Source: Desmodesmus armatus (Eukaryota > Chlorophyta > Chlorophyceae > Sphaeropleales > Scenedesmaceae). Taken from it: DNA of 64,000 bases. Made by a program: the position numbers and the translations under genes. Numbering within the stretch: the first letter of the stretch is position 1; the number at the start of each line of letters is the position of its first letter. Of this stretch, positions 34,613 to 46,800 are shown piece after piece. The notes under the pieces are model-generated. The model made no database searches. It saw only the letters and a program-made list of their open reading frames with translations, and was not told the origin of the DNA. The stretch lies in contig VIIQ02000130.1 in assembly GCA_007449985.2 (NCBI GenBank), forward strand, positions 214,364-278,363, written 5' to 3'.

Positions 34613-35105
34613 AAGGAAGAGCCAGCAGGCTTGTGAGGTGTAAGTCTACTTCCAATTCATCAATAAAGCCAGTAAAGAAGATACGTGGGGTGAAGTCAAG
34701 TGTGTGAAGCCTTGGACAGGGTGAACTGGGCACATGGGAGCAGGAGAGGCACAGCTAGAGTCCTGAGTTCGATTCTAGGTTTACTAGGACGATTTCAAGC
34801 CTCCAAATCACAAAATTGGCAGGAGAACGTCATTGGTTACTCATGAACCACCTTCGAAAAAAACATCAACGGATTGTATTGATCCATACACTCAGAATCT
34901 ACAGTACTTTGCTTATAGCTGTGCATTGGACAAAATGCGCGAACGCTCACAGATTTTGGGAGGGTCGCGAATAGGTCGAGAAGGTCCGAGATGTTCCTGC
35001 TTCTAGCTGAAGCTATTGAAAGCCCCGCGTCACCGCATTGTGGATCCTAGTTCTTGTCGCTCTGGCTATCGCTGCTGTTGTGCAACGCTTCACACTGTTC
35101 CACCA
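34613..35105. other. Intergenic between divergent genes
   Basis: It separates the minus-strand MFS start (34612) from the plus-strand DnaJ-type ATG (35106), so about 490 bp probably carries both promoters. A Pol III B-box-like word, GAGTTCGATTCTAGG, lies at about 34765. No tRNA cloverleaf can be built around it. Confidence 0.45.
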
Positions 35106-37115
35106 ATGCAGCAGCAGCAAGCCAGCCAAGATGGGCTCTACAGGGCCTTCTTTGCAGCTGGCAACAGCTCAGTCGATTCCATCCTCCAGACCCTCGAAGA
35201 CCAGCAATCTCTGCTGACGGGCATGTTCAAAGAGTACGTCAAAGAGGCGCAGCTTGCTGGCAGCAAGGCGGGACCCTCCGGAACAGCAGGCTGTGGGGGT
35301 CCCCAACTGCTGCCCTCCAGCACACACAGGCACACCACACAGCACAGCATTATAATCCACAGCATGTGCCTGAGCAGCACGGTGTGAAGCGGTCTAGAGC
35401 CACAGAGCTGCCGCTGAACGTGACTCTGGAAGAGCTGTATTCCGGAACCATCAAGCGTGTTCCGGTGCAGCTGCGCCGGCAGGACGCACGCACTGGGGCT
35501 CCTGTGACAGTCATGCAGCAGCTGCAGGTCTGTGTGCAGCCTGGGCTGCACACGGGCACCCGTATCACACTGCCAGGGTGAGCGACACAACGGCCAGCGG
35601 CCTTTGCAGGACTCGAGACCCTCCTGCACCTGCTGCTTGGACTGACCCTGCACATGTTCGTCCTCTTGAAGACCAGCTCGGTGCCTGCACACATATAAGA
35701 TCCCGATGGGGTGCAGATGCAACTCAGTAACTGTCACTGTCACTGAAAGTGCAACTGCATCGTGGTCGTGCTGTTGTGTAGGTTTGGCAACCTTGACGCC
35801 CAGGGGCAGCAGTGCGACCTTACGTTTATTGTGCAGCAGCAACTGCACCCTGCCTTCAGGAGGCTGGCAGACGATCTGTATGCCATCGTGAACGTGCCGC
35901 TGGTGACAGGTGTGTCATGGCAAGGGCGTCGCTGCCATGTGCTGTCATGTGTGTAACTGTCACCGCCCTCAGCACAGCACTTCTGCAGCTCGATGGTGCA
36001 GCAACATGTTCTGGAAGATGGTCTGCCAGGCTCTCTGACGTGGCTGTCGCTGTCCAGAAGTTGTCCAGCACGTCTTTCAAACAGCATGTCCCATGCCATC
36101 CTCACCTGGCAAGCTTTTGAAAAGTCATAAGTAAAGGATGCTCACATGGTTGGTGCCTCTGCTCCTGCTCCTGCTGCCTGCGCACAGCCCTGACTGGAGG
36201 CCCAGTTGAGCTCAAGACCCTCAACGGCCAGCTGCTGCAGCTGCCAGTGGCTGAGAACTCCATCATAACACCCAACAGCGAGCTGGTCTTGAAGAACCAG
36301 GTACATGCCGGGCTTGTTTTGCCATGCTGCATGGTCTGCGGAATGCTTCACATGTGTGCACTTGTGAAAATGAAGACAGCACCCTGGGAATAGGGTGCAG
36401 CAGCTTGAGCATGTTGTGAGTTCTCGTTGTGCTTTGCTGCATGGTGTTGGTTGTCTTGCATGCGTATGTACAGGCGGGCTGTGCTGACATGCTTGGCACC
36501 GTTGCGGCACCCTGCTGTCTTGTCCTGCAGGGCATGCCTGTGTTTGGCGACGCCTCAGGCAAGCGCGGCGCGCTGCATGTGCGCTTCCGCGTGTGCTTCC
36601 CCAGCCAGCTCAGCACACACCAGCAGCAGATGCTGAGGCAGGCGCTGTCAGACGCAGACGACCAGCCGCTTTGCGCCGCCGGCGATGCCGCCGCCGCAGT
36701 CGCTGCAGTTGCAACAGCAGCAGGGCTGCTGCCGAAGCCACAGGTCAGCCTGCCGCTGCTGCCGGCATCGCCACCGGCAGGCGCGCACGAGCAGGAGCGG
36801 CAGCAGCAGCACAGGCGTGTGCAGGACAGGCATGGCTTTGCATGGGTCGCCGCGCGTAGCAGCTGGCAGCAGGCAGCTACAGCCGCTGTTGGTGTATCAG
36901 GGTCGCCTGGCAGCTCCACCAGTGCGTGGACCGCCGCTGTTGCATTTGGCGGCGGGGTTCAGGGCGGCGTGTCTGCGTTTGCGCAGGCTGCCGGGGCTGC
37001 GGCATGCAGTGCCGCGAGCAGTAGCTCTTCAGCAGGCCCTCCAGCGTGCATGCAGAGCACAGGGAGCAGCAAGCAGCTGCTGGGCGGAGTTAGCCAGAGG
37101 CCTCTGTCCAGCTAG
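35106..37115 (+). CDS. DnaJ (Hsp40) C-terminal-domain protein, type II-like, no J domain seen
   Basis: Exons 35106-35577, 35782-35909, 36188-36300, 36531-37115. The last three junctions agree in phase. The client-binding C-terminal domain is clear: LPLNVTLEELYSGTIKRVPV, VQPGLHTGTRITLPGFGN, DLTFIVQQQLHPAFRRLADD, LTGGPVELKTLNGQ, MPVFGDASGKRGALHVRFRV. No Cys-rich zinc finger is present, as in class II Hsp40s. The N-terminal 60 residues (MQQQQASQDGLYRAFFAAGN...) are not a J domain and no HPD motif is visible upstream. Within exon 1 the frame must change once between about 35300 and 35350 (probably a lost or gained base). A 150-residue Ala/Ser/Gln-rich tail follows. Such proteins bind unfolded clients; without a J domain it could not stimulate Hsp70 in the usual way. 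Confidence 0.75.
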
Positions 37116-40100
37116 CTGCTTGCTGGACTGGCCAGTTGGAGCTTGTGACACACACCCTTACCACTCAACAATACGTGTGTTTGGTGTTGTACTGTGCGCA
37201 CCTTCAGAGAGAGAACTACCCTGCAGCGATTCGGCATGTGGGGCCATGATTCTGTGGTGAGGGGTGTCCTGCCAGAGCGACATTTGTACTGTACAACAGC
37301 AGCTGTGTGTACTGTTGGCGTCTGAGTGGGGCTTTGCACTGACAGACTGGTGCGGTGCATGTACCCCTAGCATCTGACAGTACACAGACAGTGCCGGTAT
37401 GACGGTGCTGTTACCGGCTGCGACTACTGTCCTGCACTCACATGCGTGCATGGTTGGTGCTGACCGTCCTGCACTCACATGTGTGCGTGGGTGATGCTGA
37501 CCGTGTGTGCATGGGTGGTGCTGACCGTCCTGCACTCACATATTTGTGCACGGGTAGTGTGCAGGTCACACCTGCAAGGGCCACAGAACAGCTGCAGATT
37601 TGGAAAGTGTGTCACGGGTGGCTGCAGCGCCTCCATAGTGGCACAAATATAGTGTGCTGCACATAGGGTCCCGCCCGGTGTAGCTGCCAGTGTGGAAGTC
37701 GTTGCAGAGGTTGGTTCCTGTGAAAGCTTGTGGGATGGGCTCTATGGGTGTGCGCAACTCCAGCCCAGGTTGTTTTTGTGCCCTGCAAACACCGCACACA
37801 CTGTACTTTGGCCTCGTTTTTATGAGGTGTGCATGGGGCTCTTGGTCGACTGTGTGTGTGTTGGTGGGGCTGTTGCGGCCTCATCCTTGGTTGGCTCTTT
37901 CTGCATGGCTGCATGGGCTGTGCGAAGAGCCAGGGTGAAGCAAAAACCGCACACACTGTGCTTTGGCTTGATTTTTAGAGGTGCGCGTGGGGCTCGTCGA
38001 CTGTGTGTGTTGGTGGGGCTGTTGCGGCCTCATCCTTGGTTGGCTCTTTCTGCTTTTTCCGCGTATGGGCTGTGCGAAGAGCCAGGGTGAACGTGAAGAG
38101 CCAGGGTGGTGGGGGCGGTTGGTCTGGTGGATGGGGGCCTGCGGCCAGACCACCTATCGTACATCCCTTCAACATGCTGCGCCTGCACCCCTTGCAGGCG
38201 CTCTCTAACACATGGCCTCTTTGATGGCCTGTAGCTCCATGCATCCTTGGTTCGTGTTCAGCACCCAAAGTATCACCCTGGGTCCCGGCCTGCTGGTGTA
38301 CGTGCCGTGGGTGGGGTACCCCAACTTTCGCATGCAGCTGAGCACTGGCGCAGTCCCTGCTGCTTTGTTGCGTGGCATGTTTGTTGTGCATCGCTGATGC
38401 CTTGTTACGTTGGAAGTTGGCGAGTGCAGGAACACTGCAAGGGTGCAGTCTCCGCTGATACGTTAGGGACAGGTTGTCAATAGCTGGCAGCATTGCCTAG
38501 TGTCACTTGAGGCACAACAAGTGTCCACAGGGGCGTTGCTGTGGTGCACGTGTGTGCCCCTTAGGCTGTGGTGGTTGGTGCGTCGCAAATGTTGTCCTTG
38601 CTTGTACAAGCTGTGTGGCATGGTGTATGACATGGAAGGGCATGCATGCATGCATGCTGTCTTGCAACTTGCTCACTGCCGTTTGGGTTGGTGGCACTTG
38701 CTACTCAGTAGCCGAGGCAGCACTCACTGTGTGCTCAGCATGCTTGGGTCTTGGGGCACCTGGTTTGCGTGATTGTAGTACTAAGAAGGAGGGTCCCAGC
38801 AATCTTGTCGCTACCACGTGGCTCTTTCACGGTCTGCATTGTTTACCTTGCCTACAGCTGCTTGGGGTTTGATGGTGTTGGGTGTCTTCCAGGTACAACT
38901 GCAGGTGTGGCTTGCTTCATCGTTGCCCACATACCAGTGGGTGTCTGTGCAGCTTGTGTAGGGGCTGGCAGTGTGCGGTACAGCTAATGGTGCGCCCTTG
39001 GTAGTATCTGCTTAGCAGCTGCCAGGGCTGTAGCCCTACTGTGCGGCTTGGTTGTCGGTTGTTGGTGGTGTGTCAATCAAGACATCTAGTGGCGGGTTTG
39101 ACAGCAGCAGATGCTGTGTATATGGGCCCTAAAGGTGGAGTATGCTTGTGCTCTTCGACACCAAACATGCATCAAGCCTGCCGGCTGCACTTGTTTGTTC
39201 CCCCGGTGTATGTTTTGGCGGGATTCTTGCCTCGCCAGTTTGGCATCAGCACTGCAGGTCCCTGCAGCTTGTGGCATTACTGTCTGTGGCAGGTTGGACA
39301 AACACCCTGGCTTGGTTCCAAGGCCCTCGCCGGTTGTGGTTGTTTTTACGCTCCCTGCAGCAGTGTATGGTACTTGTTGTACTGCTTGTTGTTTGGTTGG
39401 TTTGTTGTTTGTTGTCTGGTTTGCTGTAGCTGTAGCATGTGCCTGTGATGCAGCTCCCTGCTGCATCCCCCTCATGTGTTGTTGGCTGGTATAACTGGTT
39501 TGGTGTTTTCGGTTCTTGGTTTGACGGACAGGGTTGTTGTTGTGGATGTGTGTCGGTGTTGCTGCCTGTGCGCCTGCCTGCCATCGCATGTTTTTGCAGT
39601 GCTGTTGTACAAACGTACACGGTCGTCTTGCCTGTAGGCTTCTGTGGCCCCTTTCAGCAGCCCCTGCTGCAAAGCCTGGTTGTTTCTTTTCTGCCAGTTG
39701 CTTTGTAGTGCTGTGTGTGCAGGGGGGCTGCTAGAATGTGTGAGGTGCGGTGCAGGGTTTGGTTGTCAATGTTTGGTATGCCGGTTGGGTGTATAGGTAT
39801 GACAGCTGTTTGGAGTTGGACGCAGGTTCGCAATATGCCGCGCTTGATCTGCTCCTATGGCAGGCAGGTGCTGTGCGTGAAATGCTGGCGTTGATCTCAG
39901 CTGGCGTAGATCTCACAAAATGCTGGCGTTGATCTCACACGGCTGGAGGGAAGGTTTTGTGATTTGGTCTGGTTTCCGGTGCTCGTTGGGTATCGACACA
40001 TGTGGATGGCTGGAGTGCAGTCATAGCAAACATCACTGTTGTGTCAAGGCAAGTTGTCACGTGCATGGTGCACCAGGTCATCGGCCGTCCAGCTCCATTG

Positions 40101-40851
40101 CTGCTGGTAATGGTATCTGCAAGTGTAAATGTGCTTCTCAAAGCTGTTGAGATTCACCTTCAGGCTGGCGGGCCTGCATAGGTGGTGCATAGGTGGTGCG
40201 GGGTGGGGTGTCAGCTGTCAATCGGTCAATATTAGGGCCTGAGAATGGCCCAGGGCCTGTGAAGAGAGACTGAACAATGACTTTTGGGCATAATTGGGCT
40301 TGCTTGGGCACTCAGAACGCCTGCAATCGCACTTCCGAAGTTCGGACATGATGATGCTGACGATCGAGCTGGAACGGTGCTCTCCGGACGCTGTTAGGCT
40401 CCCAGCTGCCCCATAATGAGATGAAATACAATACTTATTTACTCTATAGCGGTTTCACGGCCATTCGTGCACACCAACATCTCACACTTCTCAGGTGTGA
40501 AAAGATTATGCGCCCTAACAATATGTGTGGTTGTCAACACTCGAATCAAAGTTCCCAACCGCCGGAGCACAGGCTGCACAGCTGGTGATTGGTGCCATCA
40601 CAGCATTTGCCAGTGTGCTGAGGCTTACATGGCAATTTCTTGTGAAAGCATCAGATTCAGATCACTGTTGGCACATCCACCCAAGCTACCAATCGTTTCC
40701 CAAGTCAGCAATTGCGATGTCTTCTGTTCACATTCGGATTGCGTACATTGTCCACAGAGCGTTGCAGCACGAGCGCTAGAGCGCGGAGGAGGCCAAATCC
40801 GGTCCGGTCCGCTGTGTCTGTGTCTGTGGTCCGCCTGTTTGACTGGATAGA
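37116..40851. other. Gene-poor stretch
   Basis: No recognisable protein. The DNA is GT-rich on the + strand with many short open frames of low information. It holds the 3' end of the DnaJ-type gene and, at the right, the promoter side of the kinase gene. Small direct repeats occur (for example GCTGGCGTTGATCTCA at about 39886 and 39920). Confidence 0.5.
37785..38092 (+). repeat. Two-copy tandem repeat of about 154 bp
   Basis: Units at about 37785-37939 and 37940-38092 share CCGCACACACTGT, GACTGTGTGTGTTGGTGGGG, GCGGCCTCATCCTTGGTTGG and GTGCGAAGAGCCAGGGTGAA. It lies about 670 bp beyond the DnaJ-type stop and is likely noncoding. Confidence 0.9.
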
Positions 40852-43800
40852 ATGGATTGCCGTCTGTTGTGTGCTCTGGTGCTGTTTTTGAGCCTGTTGG
40901 CCCACGATCAGGCTGCTGCAGCAAACGCTGCTGCTTTGGAGGTTGCACACCTGCCTGCAGCTGCAACAGCTGGAGAGCAGGGTCAGCTTGCTAACGAGGC
41001 AGCTGGAGAAGACTACAAGTCTGGGTTTGATGATGCGCCACAGCCACCTCCCTCTGCTGTGCTGAGAAGGTAGCATTTGCCACGCAGTTGTGTTCTGAAT
41101 CTCTGCCAATGTTTTTTTCTTTGTTGCATGGGCTCAGGACACTGCATTGACCAGCACAGCTAGACTCTGTTGACACTTCATTGACCATGCCGTCAGGATG
41201 CCGTGGGCAGGGGGCGAGGGGCCGCACAAGAATGGGAGGGACCCTGCGGACGGGGGGGGGGGGGGGGGGGGGGGGGGGGGTGATGATCCCCCCCCCCCCC
41301 CCCCAGTATGTGTGGCATCAAGCTTCCCGTAACAGCCTGTGAGCCAACACTTGAGCTGATCAAGCATGCAAGCAGCACGTCATGTCCCACCCGTTGCACT
41401 CACTGCTGCCGTGCCTGCAGGAGCCACCCCAGGCTGGCCACTGCAGATGCCCAGCCCTCCGCTTGGTGGCACTCCTGTGTTGTGCTGCTGCGACAGCATG
41501 CAGCGGGGCTGCTGCACTGGTCAGCACAGCAGCACAAAATACAGCAGGAGCCAAGCAAGCTCGGCGGGCAGCGCTTTGCAAGGCAGGCAGCAGCGCGCAA
41601 GCTTATGGCGCAACAGGTTGCCCACATTCAGGCTTACGGGACGCAGCCAGGGTTTGTGCTGGGGTCTGTATCTGCAGCGCCCTTCCTTGTACTCGGTGAG
41701 TGGTCGAGTGGTTGGGTGAGAATGAGCGCGCTTAAAAGATCCTGTTGTGACGGCCCCATAGACTGTTTAGTCAACAGGTGGGCACCAGCTTCCTGCAGCA
41801 CCAGAGTACATGTCAGTCAGCACAGCCTGACACCTCAGCTGCAACCCTGACCTAACCCGCTGTGCTGTTGACCTTCACAGGCGCTTGCTGCAAGCGTCTC
41901 TCTCACGTGTTGTCACCAGCATCTCCTTCCGTCCATGTGTATTTAAGGGCTCTGCAAGGGGCTGTCATGTACGTGGTGCGATGCACACATCAGCCAGCAG
42001 TAAGTCTGTATGTCCCCATTGCTGCCCATGCAGTTTTGCTGATGCTGATGGTCTCAGGCCGCTTTGGCTGGCTCTCTCAGCGCAGCAGCAAGCCCGACAG
42101 CGGGCCAGCACACAGCATCCTGCCTGCAGACCCGAGCTGCGAGGGAGATGCAGTGCCGGCAGACGCCGCAGTGCACCTGGCAGATGGGGATGCAGCTTGC
42201 AAAAGGTATGTATGTAGGTACATTTGAAGCATGCTGTATGCTTTTATCAAACGCTGGGTGCTAGGGGTGATATGCATGGCCAAGTATGCCAGCAGACGGT
42301 GCAGTGCACCTGGCAGCACATAGGGATGCAGCCTGCAAAAGGTATGTACGTAGATACAGTTGACTGCCATTGGTATCTGCTTGTGTTTCACCATGTTTGC
42401 TGCGGCACGATGGGCGGTCGCAGGCCTGTTCAGTGCAATATGTGTAGGAAAGGCCTGCGCCTGCATCTATATGACCGGCTTTTCTGTATGCACCCTCTTA
42501 CACACTTGTGTTCAAACATGATTGTGTGACATGCAGTGACGCACCAACTGCCAGCAGCACTGAGAAGCCAGCACAACTTGGCCGCCGTCAGTTGCTGGCT
42601 GGCAGCGTCGGTTGGGAGCTGTCTCCCTCGCTGACAGCTCCTGTCCTGGGTCACATAGGCGGCCACGAAGTGCGCTTTGGTGAGTAGGAGCACTGCCATG
42701 CCATCAAGAGGGGTGATGGTTCCGTCTGTGCACATGTGTGATGTCTGGACCCAGCAATAAACCAGCCCCCCCCCCCACACACACACACAATTCGCCCTGC
42801 ACCCACCTGTTTGGGATGTTTGTGGCGGCACATGCCGTTGCTGCCATGTTGCCAGGGTCTGTGGCACCCAGTAGCCACGGTTGACAGACACAAGTCCTGC
42901 AGCCGCCCATGCCTCATGCCAGCACTACATGTGTCAAGCATGCTGGTGTCCTGCTTGCGTCACCTGCTGCAGCCCTGTATAGATCACAGTGCATTACTTA
43001 TGTGCGCAGTGTTGAGGTCCAATGCATGACGCATGCACAGACGTTGACATCTTCCCGTCTTCGCCGTCTTTCCATTCCTGCTTCTCCTGCCGCTGTTGCT
43101 GCTGCTCTTGCAGGAAAGCTCCTTGGCACCGGCAGCATAAGCCGGGTGTGGCAGAGCAACTGGTGCAACACCAGCGTCGCAGTGAAAGTACTCCATTGCA
43201 ACAACCCCACCTCCCTCACTCTCTACGAGCAGCAGTTGCAGCAGCTAGTGTCACTCGAGCACCCGCAAGTTGTGCGCACTCACTGTGGTGTCATCATCCA
43301 CGCTGGCCAGGGCGGTTCAGGTTCAGGTTCAGGTTTAAGTTCAGGTTTAGTCAGCACATCAGGCAGCCAACAGGAGCTCCAGTGTATCCATGTGCCCCAC
43401 AGTGCGCAACAGCAGCAGGCCCTGCAGAACAGCACCAAACCAAGAGCGCACCCCAACAACAGCATCAGTACTCGTGGTCTCCACATACGGGATGACGTCA
43501 CTGCGGCGGCAGCTCCACCGGCTGCTGCTGATGTGTCACCCTGTGCTGAAGTCAGTACTGCGTCAGCAGCAGCCATAGCCTCAAGCAGCAGCAGCAGCAG
43601 TGGGGCTTGTGGGGCCTTCAGCTTGAGGACTGGCCTGCTGCACCAGCAGCTTCAGCAGCAGAAGGAGGGCAGGGTGGCAGCTGCTGCGGCTGACAAGGAT
43701 TCACAGCCAGAGGCAGAGGTGTGGATGGTCCAGGTGTGTGGGGTGTCTAGAGTGCACTGAGTGCTTAGGTGAAAGCAGGGTGACAGCCTCTCCGATTGAC

Positions 43801-46800
43801 AAGTTTGTGCTGGACTGCACTGCCCTTTGCACAAGTTTTGCGATGTCATACTGCCAGGCAGGATGCACAGCGGGGATGTACTGAGTGGCGGTTGAAAGCT
43901 TACACCAAGATGGTTTGAGGGTGCAGCAAAGGGTGGGCCTTTGTTCTCTATGGTGGTTACTCAAGTGTGTTGGTGTCTTGTGCTGCCAGCAGAAGGTGTG
44001 CAGGCAAAGCAACACCCGCTGCACCTGTTGCTCTCCCCCCTTCTCTCACACACTCTCTCACCCCTTTTTGACAGGAGCTCCGTGACCCAGGGTCCCTGAG
44101 GAGTGTTGCCTTATAGTGGCATATTGCTGGTCTTTTTGTCAGATTGTCACCTCTTCTCTCACTCACTCACTCACTCACTCACTCACTCACTCACTATTTT
44201 TTGACAGGAGCTGTGTGACCTGGGGTCCCTGAGGAGTGTTGCTCTGGAGTGGCAGATCGCTGGCCCGTCTTGACAATGCGTCACCTCTTCACTCACTCCC
44301 TCTCTCACTCGCTCCCTCACTCTCTCACTCACTCTCTCATTCTTATTGGCAGAAGCTCTGTGACCTGGGGTCCCTGAGGAGTGTTGCCTTAGAGTGGCAG
44401 ATTGCTGGTCCTGCTTGACAGTTTGTCACCTCTTCTCTCACTCCGTCTCTCACTCCCTCTCTCACTCTTTCATACACAGGAGCTCTGTGACCTGGGGTCC
44501 CTGAGGAGTGTGGCCCTGGAGTGGCAGATTGCTGGCGAGGGCGACCCTCAAATGCATGAGCGGCTGAACCTGCTGCTGGGGGCAGCACGGGGCCTCAAGT
44601 ACCTCCACAGCAAGGGCATCGTTCACGGAGACCTGGTAAGCCCGGCTTTGTTTGCCCTGATTGACCTCGCAATATGCAGGTGTGCTGACATTTGACTTGT
44701 GCTCTAACGGTCTAAGGCATAGACAGGGAGCCCCTCTAGTCCACGGAGACCTGGTAAGGCTGGTTGTAGGGTGACCTGTCACTGCGATTGTGCTGACATC
44801 CTGTGCTGACACGTCAGATGTGCTGACACGTGCAGTGCTGACTCTCTAGGCACTGACAGGGCGGCAGCCGTAGCCCACTCATGGTGCTCAGCTCAACAGC
44901 CGCTGGTGCAAGCTAGGCATGAAAATGTTACTGTTGCAGGACCTTGCACCCATATGCCGCATGTGCCACACACAGTGAGAACGTACTTGTATTAGCCGGC
45001 ACCCCTTTTTTCTGTGCTTTCAATGGCTTGGCATGCAACATTGATACCCGCTTGGTGCAGCTGGCCATGCACGTCACGACCCACCGACCGCTACCCCTAT
45101 TCTGGTGTCTGCATGTGCCGCAGAGCGCCGACAACATCTTGGTTTGCAGCAGCAGCGATTCGCCGGTGGGGATGACGGCCAAGGTCTCAGATATGGGTCT
45201 CTGCGCTGCTGTCAAGCACACAAACTGCAGCATCGCCAGCAGTGTGCGGGCGCTGAGCCATGTGGCGCCTGAGGTGCAGCGGGGCGGACGAGCGGAGCCT
45301 CACAGCGATGTGTTTGCGTTTGGCATCCTGATGTGGGAGGTGTTCACGGGGCAGCAGGCGTACCGGAAGCTGCTTGATGCGGAGCATCTTTACGAGGTAA
45401 GTAATTGCAGCAACTGCAGCACATGCTGATTACAGGCGTGTCGGTGGGAAAGGGTCACCAAATGGACGGTGTTGTACAGCTTGTGCCTTGTGTGGTTTGT
45501 GTATTGCTCCGCAACAGGTCGCAGGCTGCAGGGTCTGAGGCATGTATGGCTGCACAATAGGGGTGACACTGGTATGCTGTGCAAGGTGGGGACAGTGTGG
45601 GTGGCATGTGCATGGCAGTCCCTGAATGATGCAGCAACCCACTCATTAATGGGGTCTGACTAATTCGCACCTGCGTGTATTGCTGGTGTGTGCAGGCGGT
45701 CGTGGTGCAAAACCTGAGGCCCAAGATCCCAGAAGGTGGGGGTGAGGCTGCTGCATTGTGGTGCCGTGATTTGCACACACTGTGGCATCACAGCATTTGT
45801 GCAGTTACCGCACTGCGCCAGTGCTTTGTTCAGCAAGCTCGCCTTTTCAGACGGCGTCCAGCAACGCACGGCATGGATTGTCCCGTCGCAAGAACATCAA
45901 AGCAGCATGAACAGTGCTGATCCTCTTGACTCACACATCCATGCACATTACGCCATGTGTCGTGCATAGCATGTCCCTCGCTGTGTCCGTCCCTTTGCGC
46001 CTTCATCCACATTCACATTCTACCCCTGCTCATTCCTCAACCCAGGCATGCCCTGTGACTACCAACTCCTCCTGGAGCGCTGCTGGGCCTCAAACCCCGC
46101 TCACAACCCCTGCTCTCCCCTCATGCAAACGCGTCCGTTCTGACTCACTCTCCCACCTGTACCCTCACCCCTACTCTCCCTTTCAATGACAGGCATGCCT
46201 CGTGACTACCAGCTCCTCCTAGAGCGCTGCTGGGCGTCAGACCCCGCAGACAGACCCTCCCTCAACAAGCTCCTGGGGTGCCTGTCTGTCATGGCAGCAG
46301 AACACACCAGGCGCCTCAACCCCCACGCACACCAACCTCCGCCCGCCACACCTCGAAATGAGCCATGCACATGTGTCCATTTTCAGTTTTGGTCCCCTCA
46401 CCCCTTCTCACAACCCCTGCTCCCCTTTCACCCGCCAGGCATGCCCCGTGACTACCAACTTCTCCTAGAGCGCTGCTGGGCGTCAGACCCCGCAGACAGA
46501 CCCTCCCTCAACAAGCTCCTCGGCTGCCTGTCTGTCATGGCAGCAGAACGCGCCAGACGCATCAACCCCCACGCCCACCACCCACCGCCCGCCACACCAG
46601 CCGCCGCGGTCGCGGTCGCCGCTGCTCACACTCGACGCATGTCAGCACTGGCGCACACACACTCTTGCGACCAGGCCACTCTGCGAGCCTTCATGCAGCA
46701 GCAGCAAGCCGCACAGCAGGTGCAGCTGGTGGGGTCGGTCCCGGGTTCGATTCCTGGCCAGGGCAGCTTTTTTGGCTCTGGGCCGCCTGTGTGGAGGCTG

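Noticed and set aside
44075..44480. CRISPR-like spaced repeats
   Set aside because: Repeat units contain splice sites and coding sequence of the adjacent kinase exon, spacers are satellites, and the setting is a eukaryotic intron.
46690..46770. Functional tRNA gene
   Set aside because: Only a T-arm-like hairpin is present; no A box, anticodon arm or pairing acceptor stem can be found in the 70 nt upstream. The same holds at 29052, 34765 and 60010.
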